Below are positions 13,762 to 24,668 of a stretch of DNA of 64,000 nucleotides, piece by piece. Both the position numbers and the translations under genes were made by a program. This DNA comes from Hyphodiscus hymeniophilus (taxonomy: Eukaryota; Ascomycota; Leotiomycetes; Helotiales; Hyphodiscaceae). The DNA lies in contig VNKQ01000006.1 of the NCBI GenBank assembly GCA_016508695.1, positions 248,001-312,000 of the forward strand, written 5' to 3'. Each line of letters opens with the position of its first letter. Position 1 is the stretch's first letter. The notes below the pieces were generated by a model. That model saw nothing but the letters and a program-made list of their open reading frames with translations, was not told where the DNA came from and made no database searches.

Positions 13762-13783
13762 ACCAACCCCACCAGAGACAAAC
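12266..13783. other. 1.5-kb intergenic region with 3' UTR
   Basis: Contains the 3' end of the preceding gene (AATAAA-like ..AAAATAAATATGG.. around 12296-12306) and no supported coding sequence. A 144-codon open frame at 12434-12868 is T-rich and unlike a protein. The right end carries the (TA)19 microsatellite. Confidence 0.5.
13722..13759. repeat. (TA)19 microsatellite
   Basis: Nineteen uninterrupted TA units, ending 24 bp before the ATG of the small ORF at 13784. Likely length-polymorphic. It could act as a TATA-like or leader element for that ORF. Confidence 0.95.
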
Positions 13784-14032
13784 ATGCCTTCCTCACACTC
13801 ATCATCTTCTTCATCTTCTTCTTCTAGCGACACATGTCGCTGGAGATCACCCGCCACTAAGCGCTACGAGGAGAAGCAGCGCGAAAAAGATGCCAAGGCA
13901 CAGGCACGCCTGGCACCCAGTCATACTAATCGTCCGAAGTCGGACGCCGAGAGAGATGCGGAGCGCCGCGCGTGGTCTGCGCACAGGAGTGAGCAGAGGC
14001 TCAGAGATCACTTCGGTGACTTGATTCGTTAG
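13784..14032 (+). CDS. small charged protein with N-terminal poly-Ser, 82 aa, hypothetical
   Basis: A single-exon frame starting in good context (ACAAACATGCC). It encodes MPSSHS plus a run of nine to ten serines, then a highly charged Arg/Lys/Glu-rich segment with helical character (KRYEEKQREKDAKAQARLAP, DAERDAERRAWSAHRSEQRL), and ends GDLIR. No signal peptide or membrane segment. Charge pattern and absence of internal stops favour a real short, probably nucleic-acid- or protein-binding polypeptide. No family is recognised, and the frame is short enough to have arisen by chance. Confidence 0.45.
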   Translation: MPSSHSSSSSSSSSSDTCRWRSPATKRYEEKQREKDAKAQARLAPSHTNRPKSDAERDAERRAWSAHRSEQRLRDHFGDLIR

Positions 14033-14750
14033 GAGGCCGGTAGGTGAGGCGAGTAAGGACGAGAAAGATGAGGAGGTCTTGGCTGGTCCAAGATATCCGA
14101 ACGAATGAATGTAATGGTAAGGAATAAGCTATGCGCTGGACGCCTAGCTCAATATCAATTGAATGTATAAGTTCTCGCTTCTTTACAATTGCAAATTTTC
14201 GAGGTTTCTCTTCTTTAACATGATTGTGACTTTTCCTTGTGTCTGAATGATTGAAAGACATGAGCGTACAGAGCATTCTACCACACTGATCGATCTCTCT
14301 TGATCAAGCTAATGGGTGGCTCAAATGAGTTGTATAATACTTCCATATCAGAAACTCGGAAAATAAGCTATCCAGGACAAGGAAGTTAGCTGCATCTTCT
14401 GCCATATTATACAATTTTATTTGAATTTGGAACTAGGAAAGAAGAGAAAAGTGGCCAGTCAGTAGATTATTTTCGCAGCTTAAATGCTGTCTTCGGTAAA
14501 GTTGGACAGATGCCGTCATCCCCTTGGGAATAAGACATCGTTGCTGGTGGCGCTCTGTGAAGACACCAAATTTCGAGTTGGACAAATGCCTCCGCCTCAA
14601 GAGGTCCCATAGAGGTCGACCATAAAAAGGGTATAGAAAAGGAAAGTTTGAAGATGCCGCTCATCAGCGTCATGTACTGTGCCCAGAAAAACCTCAGATA
14701 TTCCAACTGTGTGGCTCCCAAGAAGATTTATATCCATTCCGTTGTGCATA
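14033..14750. other. 718-bp intergenic region
   Basis: Sits between the small ORF and the convergent peroxiredoxin-like gene. It is AT-rich with no supported coding sequence; presumably two 3' UTRs. Confidence 0.5.
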
Positions 14751-15532
14751 TTAATAAGCTCCCACCGCCTGGCATGCTGCCTCCAGGTTTGGGATATCAT
14801 CGGCCGTCTTCGAAGCCACACCAAACCTGACTGTACCCATTCCATCCACAGCCCAGCCCCCTCCAACTTGCCATCTATTCCCACTGGGATCCACCTCTCG
14901 ACCCCATATAGCCTGCTGTTTCCCCAACTTTTGTGCTGCCACTTGGGTCCATGGATTGAGGAGATGCCAAGTGGTGGAAACTCCTAAACCCCACGATGCG
15001 TATATCTCCCTCTCCTCATCAATCAGCACCATGACCTGCCACGCTCCACCGATTGCAGAAACCCATTTGTCGGTTGCTGGCTTCGAACTGTGTGATACAG
15101 CGATGAACTGTATTCTCGGATATTTGTTGGCTAGTCGTCTTGCTTCCAGGAATGTCTTCTCTGCGACTAAAGACAGGTTAGCTATCGCTGATTTGGATAC
15201 TACATGAACAACATACATGCACAACCACAATTTCTCAGGAAAACAACAACCACAGGTTTACCATCTCCTGATGGTAGTCGTAGCTTCGCCGAATTAGGTG
15301 CTCGTGTCCCAATCGCAGGCGGGGCAGCGACTTCGATCGGGGGAGGGATTGGAGTAGCCCAGGACTGCCATGACTTCGGAACTGATAGGTTCGCCAGCGG
15401 GTTGGCGAATGGTAAGAGTTCATTCTGTTGATTGGGATCTCTGGTGCCCGATTTTGAATCGGGGAGGGAGAAGGCGTTGGATGGAATTCCAGCCTTGCGG
15501 AGGGCTATCTTCGTGGTAAGTTTGCTGAACAT
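14751..15532 (-). CDS. peroxiredoxin-like (AhpC/TSA family, PRX_like2 type) thiol protein
   Basis: Two exons, 15532-15217 and 15166-14751 (243 aa), joined across a 50-bp intron (GTATGT donor, GCTAAC branch, TTTAG acceptor). Splicing reconstitutes VVVFLRNCGCAFAEKTF, a thioredoxin-fold active-site region with a Cys-x-Cys motif after the first core strand. RIQFIAVSHSS and WQVMVLIDEEREIYASWGLG follow, as in fungal AhpC/TSA-like proteins of this length. The C-terminal half has the conserved STTWHLLNPWTQVAAQ and GRWAVD-type segments (here VGGGWAVDGMGTVRFGV). The first ~60 residues are a Pro-rich lead. Likely a cytosolic thiol-dependent reductase or peroxidase-like protein. The CGC motif is usually followed by P in homologues as I recall them, here by A. 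Substrate cannot be inferred. Confidence 0.85.
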
Positions 15533-18500
15533 TCTTGAGTGGTTTTTTCTGCTGGGGATAGGTGCAGGATGATGGAGAATAACCTACAGGAGTGTCTACG
15601 AGATATCTGGTTAGGAGCTCACGGTCTCGAGGGGTTGAAACAGAAGGGTTCGGTAGGTGTCGCGAGTTAACGGCGAGGCTGAGAGATGGTGGGCACGGAC
15701 CCTACAATTCCCAACACGGCATCTTTGTCCTGTACACATTGCTTCTAGATCAGATCTTTCTCCCCTCAATCTTTCCGAGTTCATGAAGAGTCTCTTCTCC
15801 TTGCAAGCATCTATAGCTTGACTCCTGCCAGCTTTGGTAAATTAATATTCATCAAAAGGCCCGAGATATACTCGACAGCAGCGCAGGCCAACAACTAACA
15901 GCTGACCCTCAGTTGGACCAATTTCTCATTGTTTAGCTCCATACTTCCTTATTTGCTTCTTCAGAAGTTTTTTTTGATTTTACTGAGAACAATGACTTAT
16001 CTTGGCCAAGAAAGTTCATTGTCTGCTAGGAAACCAATACTTGAGTCTTGAGCTTATTCACGACCCTTTTTAAGCTTCTACAGTCTATAACGCATTGGAA
16101 GAGAACCTATTTAAGGCTATGCCGTTGTCCGTCTTCCGCTTTCTAGCTGATTAGTGGGCGATGATGGTCTTGCTTTTCAAAGCATACTTGCGCCATTATT
16201 TGTGGACAATATCAAAATGGTCAATTTGATTATTACAGGTGAAGTCATTTCCGAATATCTGAGTTACATTACTCGTTCAATCTCGGTTTTCAGAGGAGGG
16301 CCCATTCACCTTTTCATCTTTGTAGCCTCTTTCATTGAGCAAGAGAAGTCCGTCCTAGATGTACATGGCGAGTCGCCCAACAACGACGTGAAGGTACTTA
16401 GGTACATTTCTTCCGCTCCTTGTTTGATGCTGCCACTCCAGATATTCAGGCTAGCGGATATTTCTCTGTGTAGAATGGTGTGAAATGAAGTTAAAGTGTC
16501 TCTCATCACCTCAAGCTGAACAATAGAAATCGATGATGACCGTAATCATTATGATCTTCAGATGTTAAGCAGTAATTGCTATTGCCTTTAATCACATTCC
16601 ACATACTACTTTTCTGGTCTGCGAGAGCGAAGAAGCTCTACCTCGGCAGTATCGAGAGGCTATCTGTGAAAATGGTGAACTTGTATGTCGAGAGACGTAG
16701 TGCAGGGCATTCGCCGATGTAAAGTGTGACTGGGATGGTAATTGAGAAGGTTTTGTATGCTTCAGCAAAAGCGATTAATGAAGCAACTCCATTGCTTGAA
16801 TGATTCTCAATATTTGCAAAACCCGTCAAGCAGCAAACATCTTAGTGTTTCTCAGTTATGGTATCTGACCACGGCCTCAGAAGGGAGGGTACTCCTTCCC
16901 AAAGTTTCTCTCTTTCGGTGATGCATACTCCCCACAGTTTTAAGTTTTTACGGTAGTCAATACATGTTAGCCTCTTATATGCTTTTGTTGCAGGGCATCG
17001 CTTCGCAAGCATCGCTTCGCAAGCGAGGGTGGTGGAATCATGCACAGAGAGCACTAATTTTAGATCCTCTCAGGTGAGCGGCGCCTCAGAGAAACAAATT
17101 CTGTTTGTCTAAGTTTCCACAAATTGCATCTGTCCACTATGTCCAGTCATTTTGGAGCCTTTCAGTTTTTGTTGCTCATCGCACCTCGGTTCGGACGCGA
17201 GCTTCACTTCGCACATCCCCCACTTCTTGACAGCTGCAACTTGCAGATCGAGGGTTCAACCACTCATGTGAAGGCTTTTGCGGTTTGTTGCACGTCTCAA
17301 ACTGCCTCGCTTGCACGATTTCGACGAGGTCTGAAGAAGCTGAAAGGTCTCGCAGCCACCTCGCAAAGTATGGGCGCTTTCTCGATTACTGCCAATGAGT
17401 GCCTTCGTTTACATCCCCTACTTGGCTGAGGGAAATGCTTTTTGACGTTTCTCATGAACAAAAGTCCATAAGAGAAGTTGCTAGCCTCCGTTGGCTTTTC
17501 ATCACACGAGCTGCTAGACTTGTAAGGTACACATAAAAAAGACGAAATATTCAAGCTAGTCACGTGAAACGTTTCGAATCATTGCCTTTCCTGCAATTCA
17601 TGAGGCTCACATAGCGGTCAAAGGCTTCGCTATTTTGTCATGTGAAAAGGATATTATTAAATATGCATGACGGCCCCTCCAACTCATATATAGAACACTT
17701 CGAAGTCTGCTCTCCTCTGAAATCAAGCTTGGCTTTACACTTACACAAACATAATGAAACATTAGGCTTGCCAATCCCATCCCCCGGCCCCCAAATGTAT
17801 CCACAATTTCAACCTCAGTATACACTGAGACACCCGGAAAAGCGCGCTCCAAATTGGTGCACGGGACTTGCTTCCACAGTGCCTGAGATCCTCTTCGGAC
17901 TTCTGGTAAATTGTTATCGTCTTTCCTAACCAGGAGTTTGAACTCTCGCTTGACGGCCCGCTGACCGTCTTTCCGTTCACAACTGCATATTCCACATGTT
18001 GGATTGCGTTGTTACAGCTTAGACTCAAAAGACCTAACCTGATTTCTACTTTGGTTCTACCGGAAATCGTGCTAGTTCAATCCTCAGTCACATCGTACCA
18101 GTGAGATCAACCAGTATACAGATTCGGGCCCGGAATATTGCAAAATTGCTTTGGAGGTTGCCATATCTGGGACTTCAATGACATGGGCAAGGGCGCCCGA
18201 CATGCAATGGCATGCAGAAACCATCATTCCCAAAGCAAATCTCCGCACTAGAATAAAAAAAAAACACAAAAGGAGTTTCTTAATTGTAAAACCCGGTAAG
18301 CTTCAAGAAAAGGGATCTATATCGACTTCTAGTTTGGCACTCCTAGGGTCACGACTCCGCCCCGATAAGTTTCAAATGACGATACCCGGATCCTGGTGCT
18401 TGCTTAATGTCGAATGAACTTCAAGCTGAAATGGGATAGAATTGATTAGAGTACGACGGGAATTGTGAAGCAGCAAATGCTTGCGAAAAGGGGCTCGCTA

Positions 18501-18595
18501 AAAAGTCGCGCCAATGACGTAGCCAATGCCCCTCGATATCTGAGCCATCATAAACTTTACTACCAAGACAACAACATCACATCCACAAGGGCACA
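15533..18595. other. 3.1-kb stretch without a supported gene
   Basis: Many stops in all frames and generally AT-rich. Open frames at 16154-16483, 17124-17429 and 17642-17929 (plus) have no recognisable domains or splice partners. A 14-bp tandem repeat lies at 16995-17022. Could hold a decayed gene or an unrecognised ncRNA; I see no positive evidence for either. Confidence 0.5.
16995..17022. repeat. 14-bp tandem duplication
   Basis: Two perfect adjacent copies of GCATCGCTTCGCAA in otherwise non-repetitive sequence. A short replication-slippage duplication. Confidence 0.8.
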
Positions 18596-19105
18596 ATGTC
18601 TCCCTCAAGAGGAACTGTCGAATTAAACCCTACCGTCGAAACAGATACCGACACGAAAGCCAACATCCGCTCCTCGAGCGCACTCTCCTCCGCAAAACGT
18701 AATTTGCATTACCTTTTCGCACCCAACTCTCCCAACGCCCCTCATCCCGCACACCTACGAACGCGAGCACTCCTTCGCTCTCTGCGCTTCATCGGTATTT
18801 TTGTCTTCTGGCGAATCGTACGCTATGCGAAATACGCGCTGGTAGGAAGCATCGTGGCTGCAATTGGAGCCTCTGCTTTCGGAGGGGTAGTCAGTGGAGC
18901 GGCGTTTGTTCTCGCGCCGCCAACGTTAGCGGGGAGTCTTGGGATTGGACTGGTATGGGCGGTGGGCAAATGGGGGTTCAGGAAGATGAGGGTGGGTGAG
19001 AAATTGGGCGTTGATGCCCTCAGTGAGGTTAAGCAGAGTCAAGAGGGTGTGCGGGCTGATGGGCAATGGAGGGATGTTCAGGGGCCAAGGGCGGTACCGT
19101 GGTAG
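18596..19105 (+). CDS. small membrane protein with two predicted TM segments, function unknown
   Basis: A single exon of 169 aa starting at an ATG in good context (GCACAATGTC). The first ~55 residues are hydrophilic and Ser/Thr/Pro-rich. Then comes a basic/hydrophobic segment, IGIFVFWRIVRYAKYALVGS, continuing into a Gly/Ala-rich membrane stretch (IVAAIGASAFGGVVSGAAFV), and a second hydrophobic segment LAGSLGIGLVWAVGKWGF. The C-terminal ~40 residues are charged. The Gly/Ala-rich pair of helices suggests a helical hairpin in an organelle or ER membrane. I do not recognise the family, and the location is inference. Clean frame, sensible amino-acid composition and ATG context support a real gene. 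Confidence 0.7.
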   Translation: MSPSRGTVELNPTVETDTDTKANIRSSSALSSAKRNLHYLFAPNSPNAPHPAHLRTRALLRSLRFIGIFVFWRIVRYAKYALVGSIVAAIGASAFGGVVSGAAFVLAPPTLAGSLGIGLVWAVGKWGFRKMRVGEKLGVDALSEVKQSQEGVRADGQWRDVQGPRAVPW

Positions 19106-19795
19106 GAGCGATAAACTTACCTTTATCTACGTGGTCTTATTGCTAAACCTGGGAAGACTGTGGTTGAGTGTATTTGCAATGACAGCTCTCTTCATTTTGA
19201 AGGTCCATATCGGTTGTCTTCTCTCTGGGCCGACACAAACCATTTCGAACCTCCTACTCTTGCATGCTTGCAAGCATCTTCTACGACTCTTGTGGATCGT
19301 AGGACTAGCCACATAGGCCACCAATTTAATACTTCCGAAGAAATTTGGAATTCCTCAACTCATTTTTATTCCGAAATGTTTAAGCTATGCTCAATGCCCG
19401 CTATTGAAGGTCTATATCACCGCTAGACGCTTCCTCTCGTCAAGCATCAACATCTCGCCATTATTCTTGCATACGAAGCAGTCAAGTCTTTCATATAGCC
19501 CCGGGCAGATGTCAGCTAACATCATCAGAGTGAACGCCTGGTTACGTGATCAGAACCCCATCAGCAGGTCAAGAAAGGTGGTTTCATTTTCTGGTTGAAG
19601 CAATTCTTCATCTTGTATTAATAGATATTCATGTTCGCTCTTCCAAATTTGACACATTTGTCACTTCTCGCTCGGTCACCTCACCTTCAGGAAATCACAC
19701 ACAACAAAAAAAAAAAACCGCCAGATCCACGAAGACGTGTCTGTTATTGCACTATCTACGCTGCCCATCAAGCCTCTCTTCATCGGCTACTCGGT
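19106..19795. other. 690-bp intergenic region
   Basis: 3' region of the membrane-protein gene and promoter of the BTB gene. Contains a short A-tract (about 19705-19719). No supported gene. Confidence 0.5.
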
Positions 19796-20799
19796 ATGGA
19801 CAACGAAGAAGAGATGCCCCGCAAATCCTCTCGAGCTCAAGGTCTTATGACAGCCAGTACTCGCGAAGAAGTACGGCCTTACAAAAAGACGCGACTGATG
19901 AGGTGAGTTTCTGTTCCCATATGCCCTAGCAACCAAGCCGTGGAGCCTTCATTTGCTTGGATCAATTCATCCTCGAAATATCTTGTCTCATGCCCGATCC
20001 CAGTTTTGACAGCTACGAATTAGTTCCCTCGACGAGATCATCACATTGAGCGTTGGCAAAGGCCCAGCCAAAACTTGCTTTGTCCATAAGAAGGTCCTTT
20101 GCGCGGCCAGCCCGTTTTTCGAAGCTGCTTGCAAGCCAGAATGGATGAAGGAGGACCGAGTGATCCAGGCGAGTTCGAAAATTTTAGGACTCATACTGAA
20201 ACAGTCGCTGATTTCTCTCTTTGCAGCTTCCCGATGACGAACCCGAAGTTGTGCAAGTCATGATCGCTTGGATTTATCACAACGAAATTTGCATGACAGA
20301 ACATTTCGAGTGTCCTAACACGGATGGATTCGATGGAGGCTGTCCTCTAAATGGTTGTTTTGATCTCCTGGCCAAGATATACGTTCTCGGACAGAAGTGC
20401 CAAATGCCATCTTTGAGAAATGATTCTCTCGATGCCATTGTTTCACGCGTTGATAATATTCTAGATGGTCACGATTTGAAAGTCTCCCTTGTCATGCCAT
20501 TGAATACTGCATGGACATCTACGTTGGCAGGTTCTTCGCTTCGAAATCTTCTTCTCACGCTCTTGTTACAGAGCTCTTACCCACCACAGAACTCGAGGAT
20601 GAGAGACGAAAATGTACTATCAGAGTTCTGGATCGATTACGTTGTGGGTGTCCATCGACTGTACAACAACACGCGTAGCATTACCAGGACTGATTCGTGG
20701 GACGAAAACTTCTGCTCAAAATTCCATATTCATGAAAAAGGCTACCGTGCATGCGACGAACGAAAGATGTGTACAACTTTTCAGGGGTTTGACGACTGA
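19796..20799 (+). CDS. BTB/POZ domain protein
   Basis: Three exons: 19796-19902, 20024-20168 and 20227-20799, encoding 274 aa. After a basic N-terminus (residues 1-35) the BTB fold begins: SSLDEIITLSVGKGPAKTCF, VHKKVLCAASPFFEAACKPEW and, across the second splice, VIQLPDDEPEVVQVMIAWIY. This is the usual order in fungal BTB proteins (strand pair, H-x-x-L-C-x-x-S-x-F-F, L-P-D-D-x-P-E-x-F/V). The rest is helical, with LLAKIYVLGQKCQMPSLRND typical of the region after the fold. There is no Kelch, BACK or MATH domain. The second intron (20169-20226) needs a GC donor (CAG|GCGAGT) with a TTTGCAG acceptor; the nearest GT donor would cause an immediate stop. Such proteins usually act as cullin-3 adaptors or dimerisation modules; the partner is unknown. 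Confidence 0.85.
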
Positions 20800-21245
20800 A
20801 AATATCAATCAGAGGACTGAGACTTGGACTGGCAAAGGCGAGACGTCGCATGAGGTTCCAGCAACATATGGTTCATAAAGCATATTGCACAATTGAGCTC
20901 TTGACCAAATTCCATGCTCCAAAATTTTCAATGGAGTTTCGCATCGTAACATGCCCAAGGTCTTTACGCAACTTTTGCAGCTCTTTGGGTAATTAACAGG
21001 CAAACCTAAAGAGAGTCTGAAGACATTAAATCTGGTACTCATTTGCTCAATGATCTCGCGGCTCTCATGTATCTAGCATGCATGCTTTCCCCAAACCATC
21101 CTTACACTCATCTAAAGTTTCACAACTACTATTTTCATTCATGACATTCCCCAGTAATCATACCTCGGTCATTTATACAACGACACCATGCCTCACTAGG
21201 TTGATGGCACGAAGTGGAGGGAGCAGCAATAGCCTTGATTTATTG
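20800..21245. other. convergent intergenic region
   Basis: The 446-bp 3' junction between the BTB gene (+) and the DUF2439 gene (-). No supported coding sequence. Confidence 0.5.
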
Positions 21246-24038
21246 CTAGCCATTCACAGTGCTTGCAGTTCTATCTCTTCCAGGTGGTCTCCAAGTACCA
21301 AACAGATCATAAGATTCTTGACTCCAGGGCCCGCCAGGTGTCACCTCCTTTGCTGCCTCCTTCACCCTGCCATCACCAGATTCATTCAGCGCGAGACTTC
21401 TCCCCGGACTCGTGAATGTACGTGCAGGTGGTGGCATCATGGCGGGGGCATTAAATGCGGGAACGAGCGCGTTGACAGTCCTGCTCGCAGTCATCTGGAT
21501 CGAGGGTCCACGTGTTGCAGGGTTGATCAGCTTCGGTTGTGGACGTGGTCCTATGTTGAGTACTGCTGGAATTGCCTGACCTGTTGTAGCACCAACATCC
21601 TCCACTCGTTGAGGCGCTGCACTGGCCAGTCTTTCTGCCATTGGAGGAGATAGTTTGGGAGAACTTTTGACAGCAACCTCGCTCGACATTGGTTCCGGTT
21701 TCTGAGCTTCGATTATCGAAGCTGGAGGAGCAGGTTGCTGAGGCATAGGCTGTTGCTCAACAGTCTGCTCGGGAGGTGAGGCCGAACTCTTGATAGTCGA
21801 GCGAAAATGGTTAGTGACGGACTGTATTGCGCTATTGTAGTGCGCGGGAAGCGAAGGAGGCTTTGGACGGACTTCAAGGGTCGGGATGGAGGTGTCTTCG
21901 TCGTGAGTTGATAGTATTTTTCTGACATGCCCATTGATGTTTCGGTCTAAGACATCGATAGAAGGGCTATCGATTGGTCCTGTAATCGCATTGGGCCCTG
22001 GTGACGGTGGCTGGGGTGTTGTGTCAATGTTTCGTGTCTCTGGGGTTTTTCTGGGCGAAGTCTCTGCATTTTGAGATGGATCTAGCTCCTGTGTCGATGG
22101 GATTTTCTCCAGCCCACCAACTTCGACGTCTCGGTGAATTTTATTGACCGGTACAGGAAGATTCGGGCGAGTTACTTCGGTAATAGAATTATCGCACGCC
22201 TTTCTGACAAGTCGTTTTGCTTTATTATCAGCGGCTAAGCTCTCCACTGATGTACTTAACATACTACTTGTAGCATCAGCGCTTGATATTGTAGACTGCT
22301 GCGGTAGCTCAGGACTTCGGGGCTTTTGCATTTGAGGCAACATTTGTGACTCTTGCGGTAACCCTCCAATACTGTTCCTGCCTTCACTACTTGATATTAT
22401 AGAGGTGGAAAGGACCTTGGGAACTTCCACAATTCGTTGAGTCGGCTCATGCGGGTCTGATAGATCATGCTCAGTGGCTGGAAAATCTAAGTTCGACGAC
22501 TTTGACGACACAAATCCAACAGCCTCAACTGTCTCTTCTGCGTCCATAGCTATCCTCGATGAGTTTGAATAGCTAGCCTGAGCAACACTTTCCCTTTTTT
22601 CGCAGATTTGCAGGTTTCTAGTAGAATCCCAGCGTAACGTAGCTTGCGAAAGGACCGGCTTCTGGGGTACAACAACGGGCTCCAGAGCCTGCAAGTTCCC
22701 AGGTGCCATCTGGATATTATCTGAAGATTTCAAGGGAGCAGATGAGCGGGATATAGGACGTTCCATCAACATCATCATTTTCCGAGGCCGAGATTTGATA
22801 CGCAGAGCAGAGACTGGTTGATCTGGAAGCCGACATAGCAACGAAGCTTCAATACCTTTGTCTTCGATAGTTGAACGCGAAAACGAGGTTGCACGACTTA
22901 CAACTGGCGGCGAAGATGCCCGGAAGACAGCTTGTGAATTACGGAAGCAAAGCTTAGACTTCTTCTCCGCTGGCTCCTTTTCCTTCTGCGGTTCTCTCTT
23001 CGGTCGCTCCTCCAAGTCTTTCTCGCCCATCCGACTGTCTGTCTCTACTGCAGATGAGGAACCAGCATCATCTGCTGGGTATAGGTTTCTTCTGTTCAGC
23101 CCGAGACTGGTGAGCGGTCGCTCGTGTGACATGCTTCCGGGTGTTTTCAGATTCAACGAAGCTCCAGTAAGATTACTCGCATATCCACTCCGCGATGGAG
23201 GAGACTTATGTGGGTTCTTTCGACTGAGCTTAGCCACCATCTTCTCGTCCTTTCTTTGGTGCGGTCTTGTTAGTTCGTCGTCGCCAGTAAGGTCAATCGT
23301 CTCAGCTGGAGGTCTTTGAATACTCGATTTGAAAGGTTCATATCGAATGCTCACTGAGGTGGGTGGTAGTGATGAAGATAAGGACAGCTTAGTGCCCATG
23401 AGACTTTGAGCGTAACCACTCTTGCTTGGTGGTGTGTCGTCTTGCTTCCTTCTCTTCGTGGGCCTTTCACTCTCGTTCAGGTCCCGATTTTCTTGCTTTC
23501 GTTGTTCGAACAATGACAGATTCGGCATAAGTGCCTTTCCATAATGCCCATTTGGATTCCCAAGGACTGCATTGAGCGATTTTGGCCTTAGCAGAGCTGA
23601 GCAAGCTGGCGTGTGTGGATTGAGCGATGGTTGAGGTCGCAAAGGTGTCGAGGCATTCTTCGCTGCGATTCTTTCCTCTCTGTCTTTGACTCGTTTGTCA
23701 ACCAACTCCGTCAAATCTTGGTCTCTCTTTCCAACACATTCCCCAACTTCGACCATAATTCCTCCACGCTCCAGGCCTAGCTCCTCGCCTTCAGCGAACT
23801 CATAATCATTCCGCCAATGTGTATCGCCTACGAAGTTCGACCTGTCATCGTATACCATAACTCGTCTATTGAAAGTATGGAACTTAAGTCTGCCATCTTG
23901 CCAGCGTTTCTGCTTCCGGCGTAGATCCGAGGTATAAAGACATCGAAACTCGAGAACGGGCGCGGTGTTTTGAGTATGGGGTACATCCATAGTTGCCGTC
24001 GAGGCTGGGGAATTTTGATTCATCGTAGGCATCACCAT
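21246..24038 (-). CDS. DUF2439 domain protein, Mte1/Dbl2/ZGRF1-type genome-maintenance factor
   Basis: A single 930-aa frame. The DUF2439 domain occupies about residues 26-105: APVLEFRCLYTSDLRRKQKR, WQDGRLKFHTFNRRVMVYDD and VGDTHWRNDYEFAEGEELGL are characteristic. In the named relatives (budding yeast Mte1, fission yeast Dbl2, N-terminus of human ZGRF1) this domain partners an FANCM-type helicase (Mph1/Fml1) in recombination and D-loop processing. The remaining ~800 residues are disordered, Ser/Pro/Lys-rich and lack the ZGRF1 helicase, as in the yeast proteins. Repeated short blocks resembling SGYAQSLMGTKLSL and SGYASNLTGASLNLK (about residues 208-222 and 284-298) may be binding motifs. The extreme C-terminus ends WSQESYDLFGTWRPPGRD, another conserved-looking patch. 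The ATG at 24038 is the first in frame; out-of-frame ATGs lie just upstream, so a short upstream exon is possible. Confidence 0.85.
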   Translation of the reverse strand: MVMPTMNQNSPASTATMDVPHTQNTAPVLEFRCLYTSDLRRKQKRWQDGRLKFHTFNRRVMVYDDRSNFVGDTHWRNDYEFAEGEELGLERGGIMVEVGECVGKRDQDLTELVDKRVKDREERIAAKNASTPLRPQPSLNPHTPACSALLRPKSLNAVLGNPNGHYGKALMPNLSLFEQRKQENRDLNESERPTKRRKQDDTPPSKSGYAQSLMGTKLSLSSSLPPTSVSIRYEPFKSSIQRPPAETIDLTGDDELTRPHQRKDEKMVAKLSRKNPHKSPPSRSGYASNLTGASLNLKTPGSMSHERPLTSLGLNRRNLYPADDAGSSSAVETDSRMGEKDLEERPKREPQKEKEPAEKKSKLCFRNSQAVFRASSPPVVSRATSFSRSTIEDKGIEASLLCRLPDQPVSALRIKSRPRKMMMLMERPISRSSAPLKSSDNIQMAPGNLQALEPVVVPQKPVLSQATLRWDSTRNLQICEKRESVAQASYSNSSRIAMDAEETVEAVGFVSSKSSNLDFPATEHDLSDPHEPTQRIVEVPKVLSTSIISSSEGRNSIGGLPQESQMLPQMQKPRSPELPQQSTISSADATSSMLSTSVESLAADNKAKRLVRKACDNSITEVTRPNLPVPVNKIHRDVEVGGLEKIPSTQELDPSQNAETSPRKTPETRNIDTTPQPPSPGPNAITGPIDSPSIDVLDRNINGHVRKILSTHDEDTSIPTLEVRPKPPSLPAHYNSAIQSVTNHFRSTIKSSASPPEQTVEQQPMPQQPAPPASIIEAQKPEPMSSEVAVKSSPKLSPPMAERLASAAPQRVEDVGATTGQAIPAVLNIGPRPQPKLINPATRGPSIQMTASRTVNALVPAFNAPAMMPPPARTFTSPGRSLALNESGDGRVKEAAKEVTPGGPWSQESYDLFGTWRPPGRDRTASTVNG

Positions 24039-24668
24039 GCTGCATGAAGCGACTCATGATATCTGTCAATCGAATTTCGGGGTTCTGCCGATCGAATAGG
24101 TCATTTTAGTGAGAGGTATCTTGCGTGCGCAAAGTCGCGTAGAGAGCTTCACGCGAAACCACCTAGTCACGTGTTCATATTCCCCGCAATGTATCAAATG
24201 CCAAGCTTGGAGACTGCTCACCCATCAATGAATATAACATGCGGCAGGTCAATCGCAAATTCCTGAAGCTCTACGCTGAACCTCGTCCTCAATTTTGGAG
24301 TAATTACTCCACGTCCCCAGTCAGTTATCGAGGATCAACAATTCGATCTTTCAAAAAGGTAGGATAGGGCTTGGAATGGCAGCCTGAACCTGTTTCATAG
24401 GCAAGCAAAGTTGAAGAGGGACCTTGGTTCCGCAGCACAGCTTTAGTTCTTACGTCGCCAACTATTGATGCGATCCTTCGTATCCTGCATTCAACACGAG
24501 GCTGTGTCCCTCTGACTACTCTTAAATTTCCATCTCTACTTTCCAATCTGTCCTCCTTTCTACACTTGCCTAGTGCATACTTCCTGAGCTCGTTTTGCGC
24601 CAGGGGGCGAAGCTTGAAGTTGTCCTCACGATCACCCCCCACTCATTCAACAACCATCCCAATTCAAG
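24039..24668. promoter_or_regulatory. divergent promoter region
   Basis: 630 bp between the DUF2439 gene (-) and the BAR-SH3 gene (+), so it must hold both promoters. It contains a CACGTG-like CACGTGTTC at about 24169-24177 but no clear TATA box. No coding sequence seen. Confidence 0.4.
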
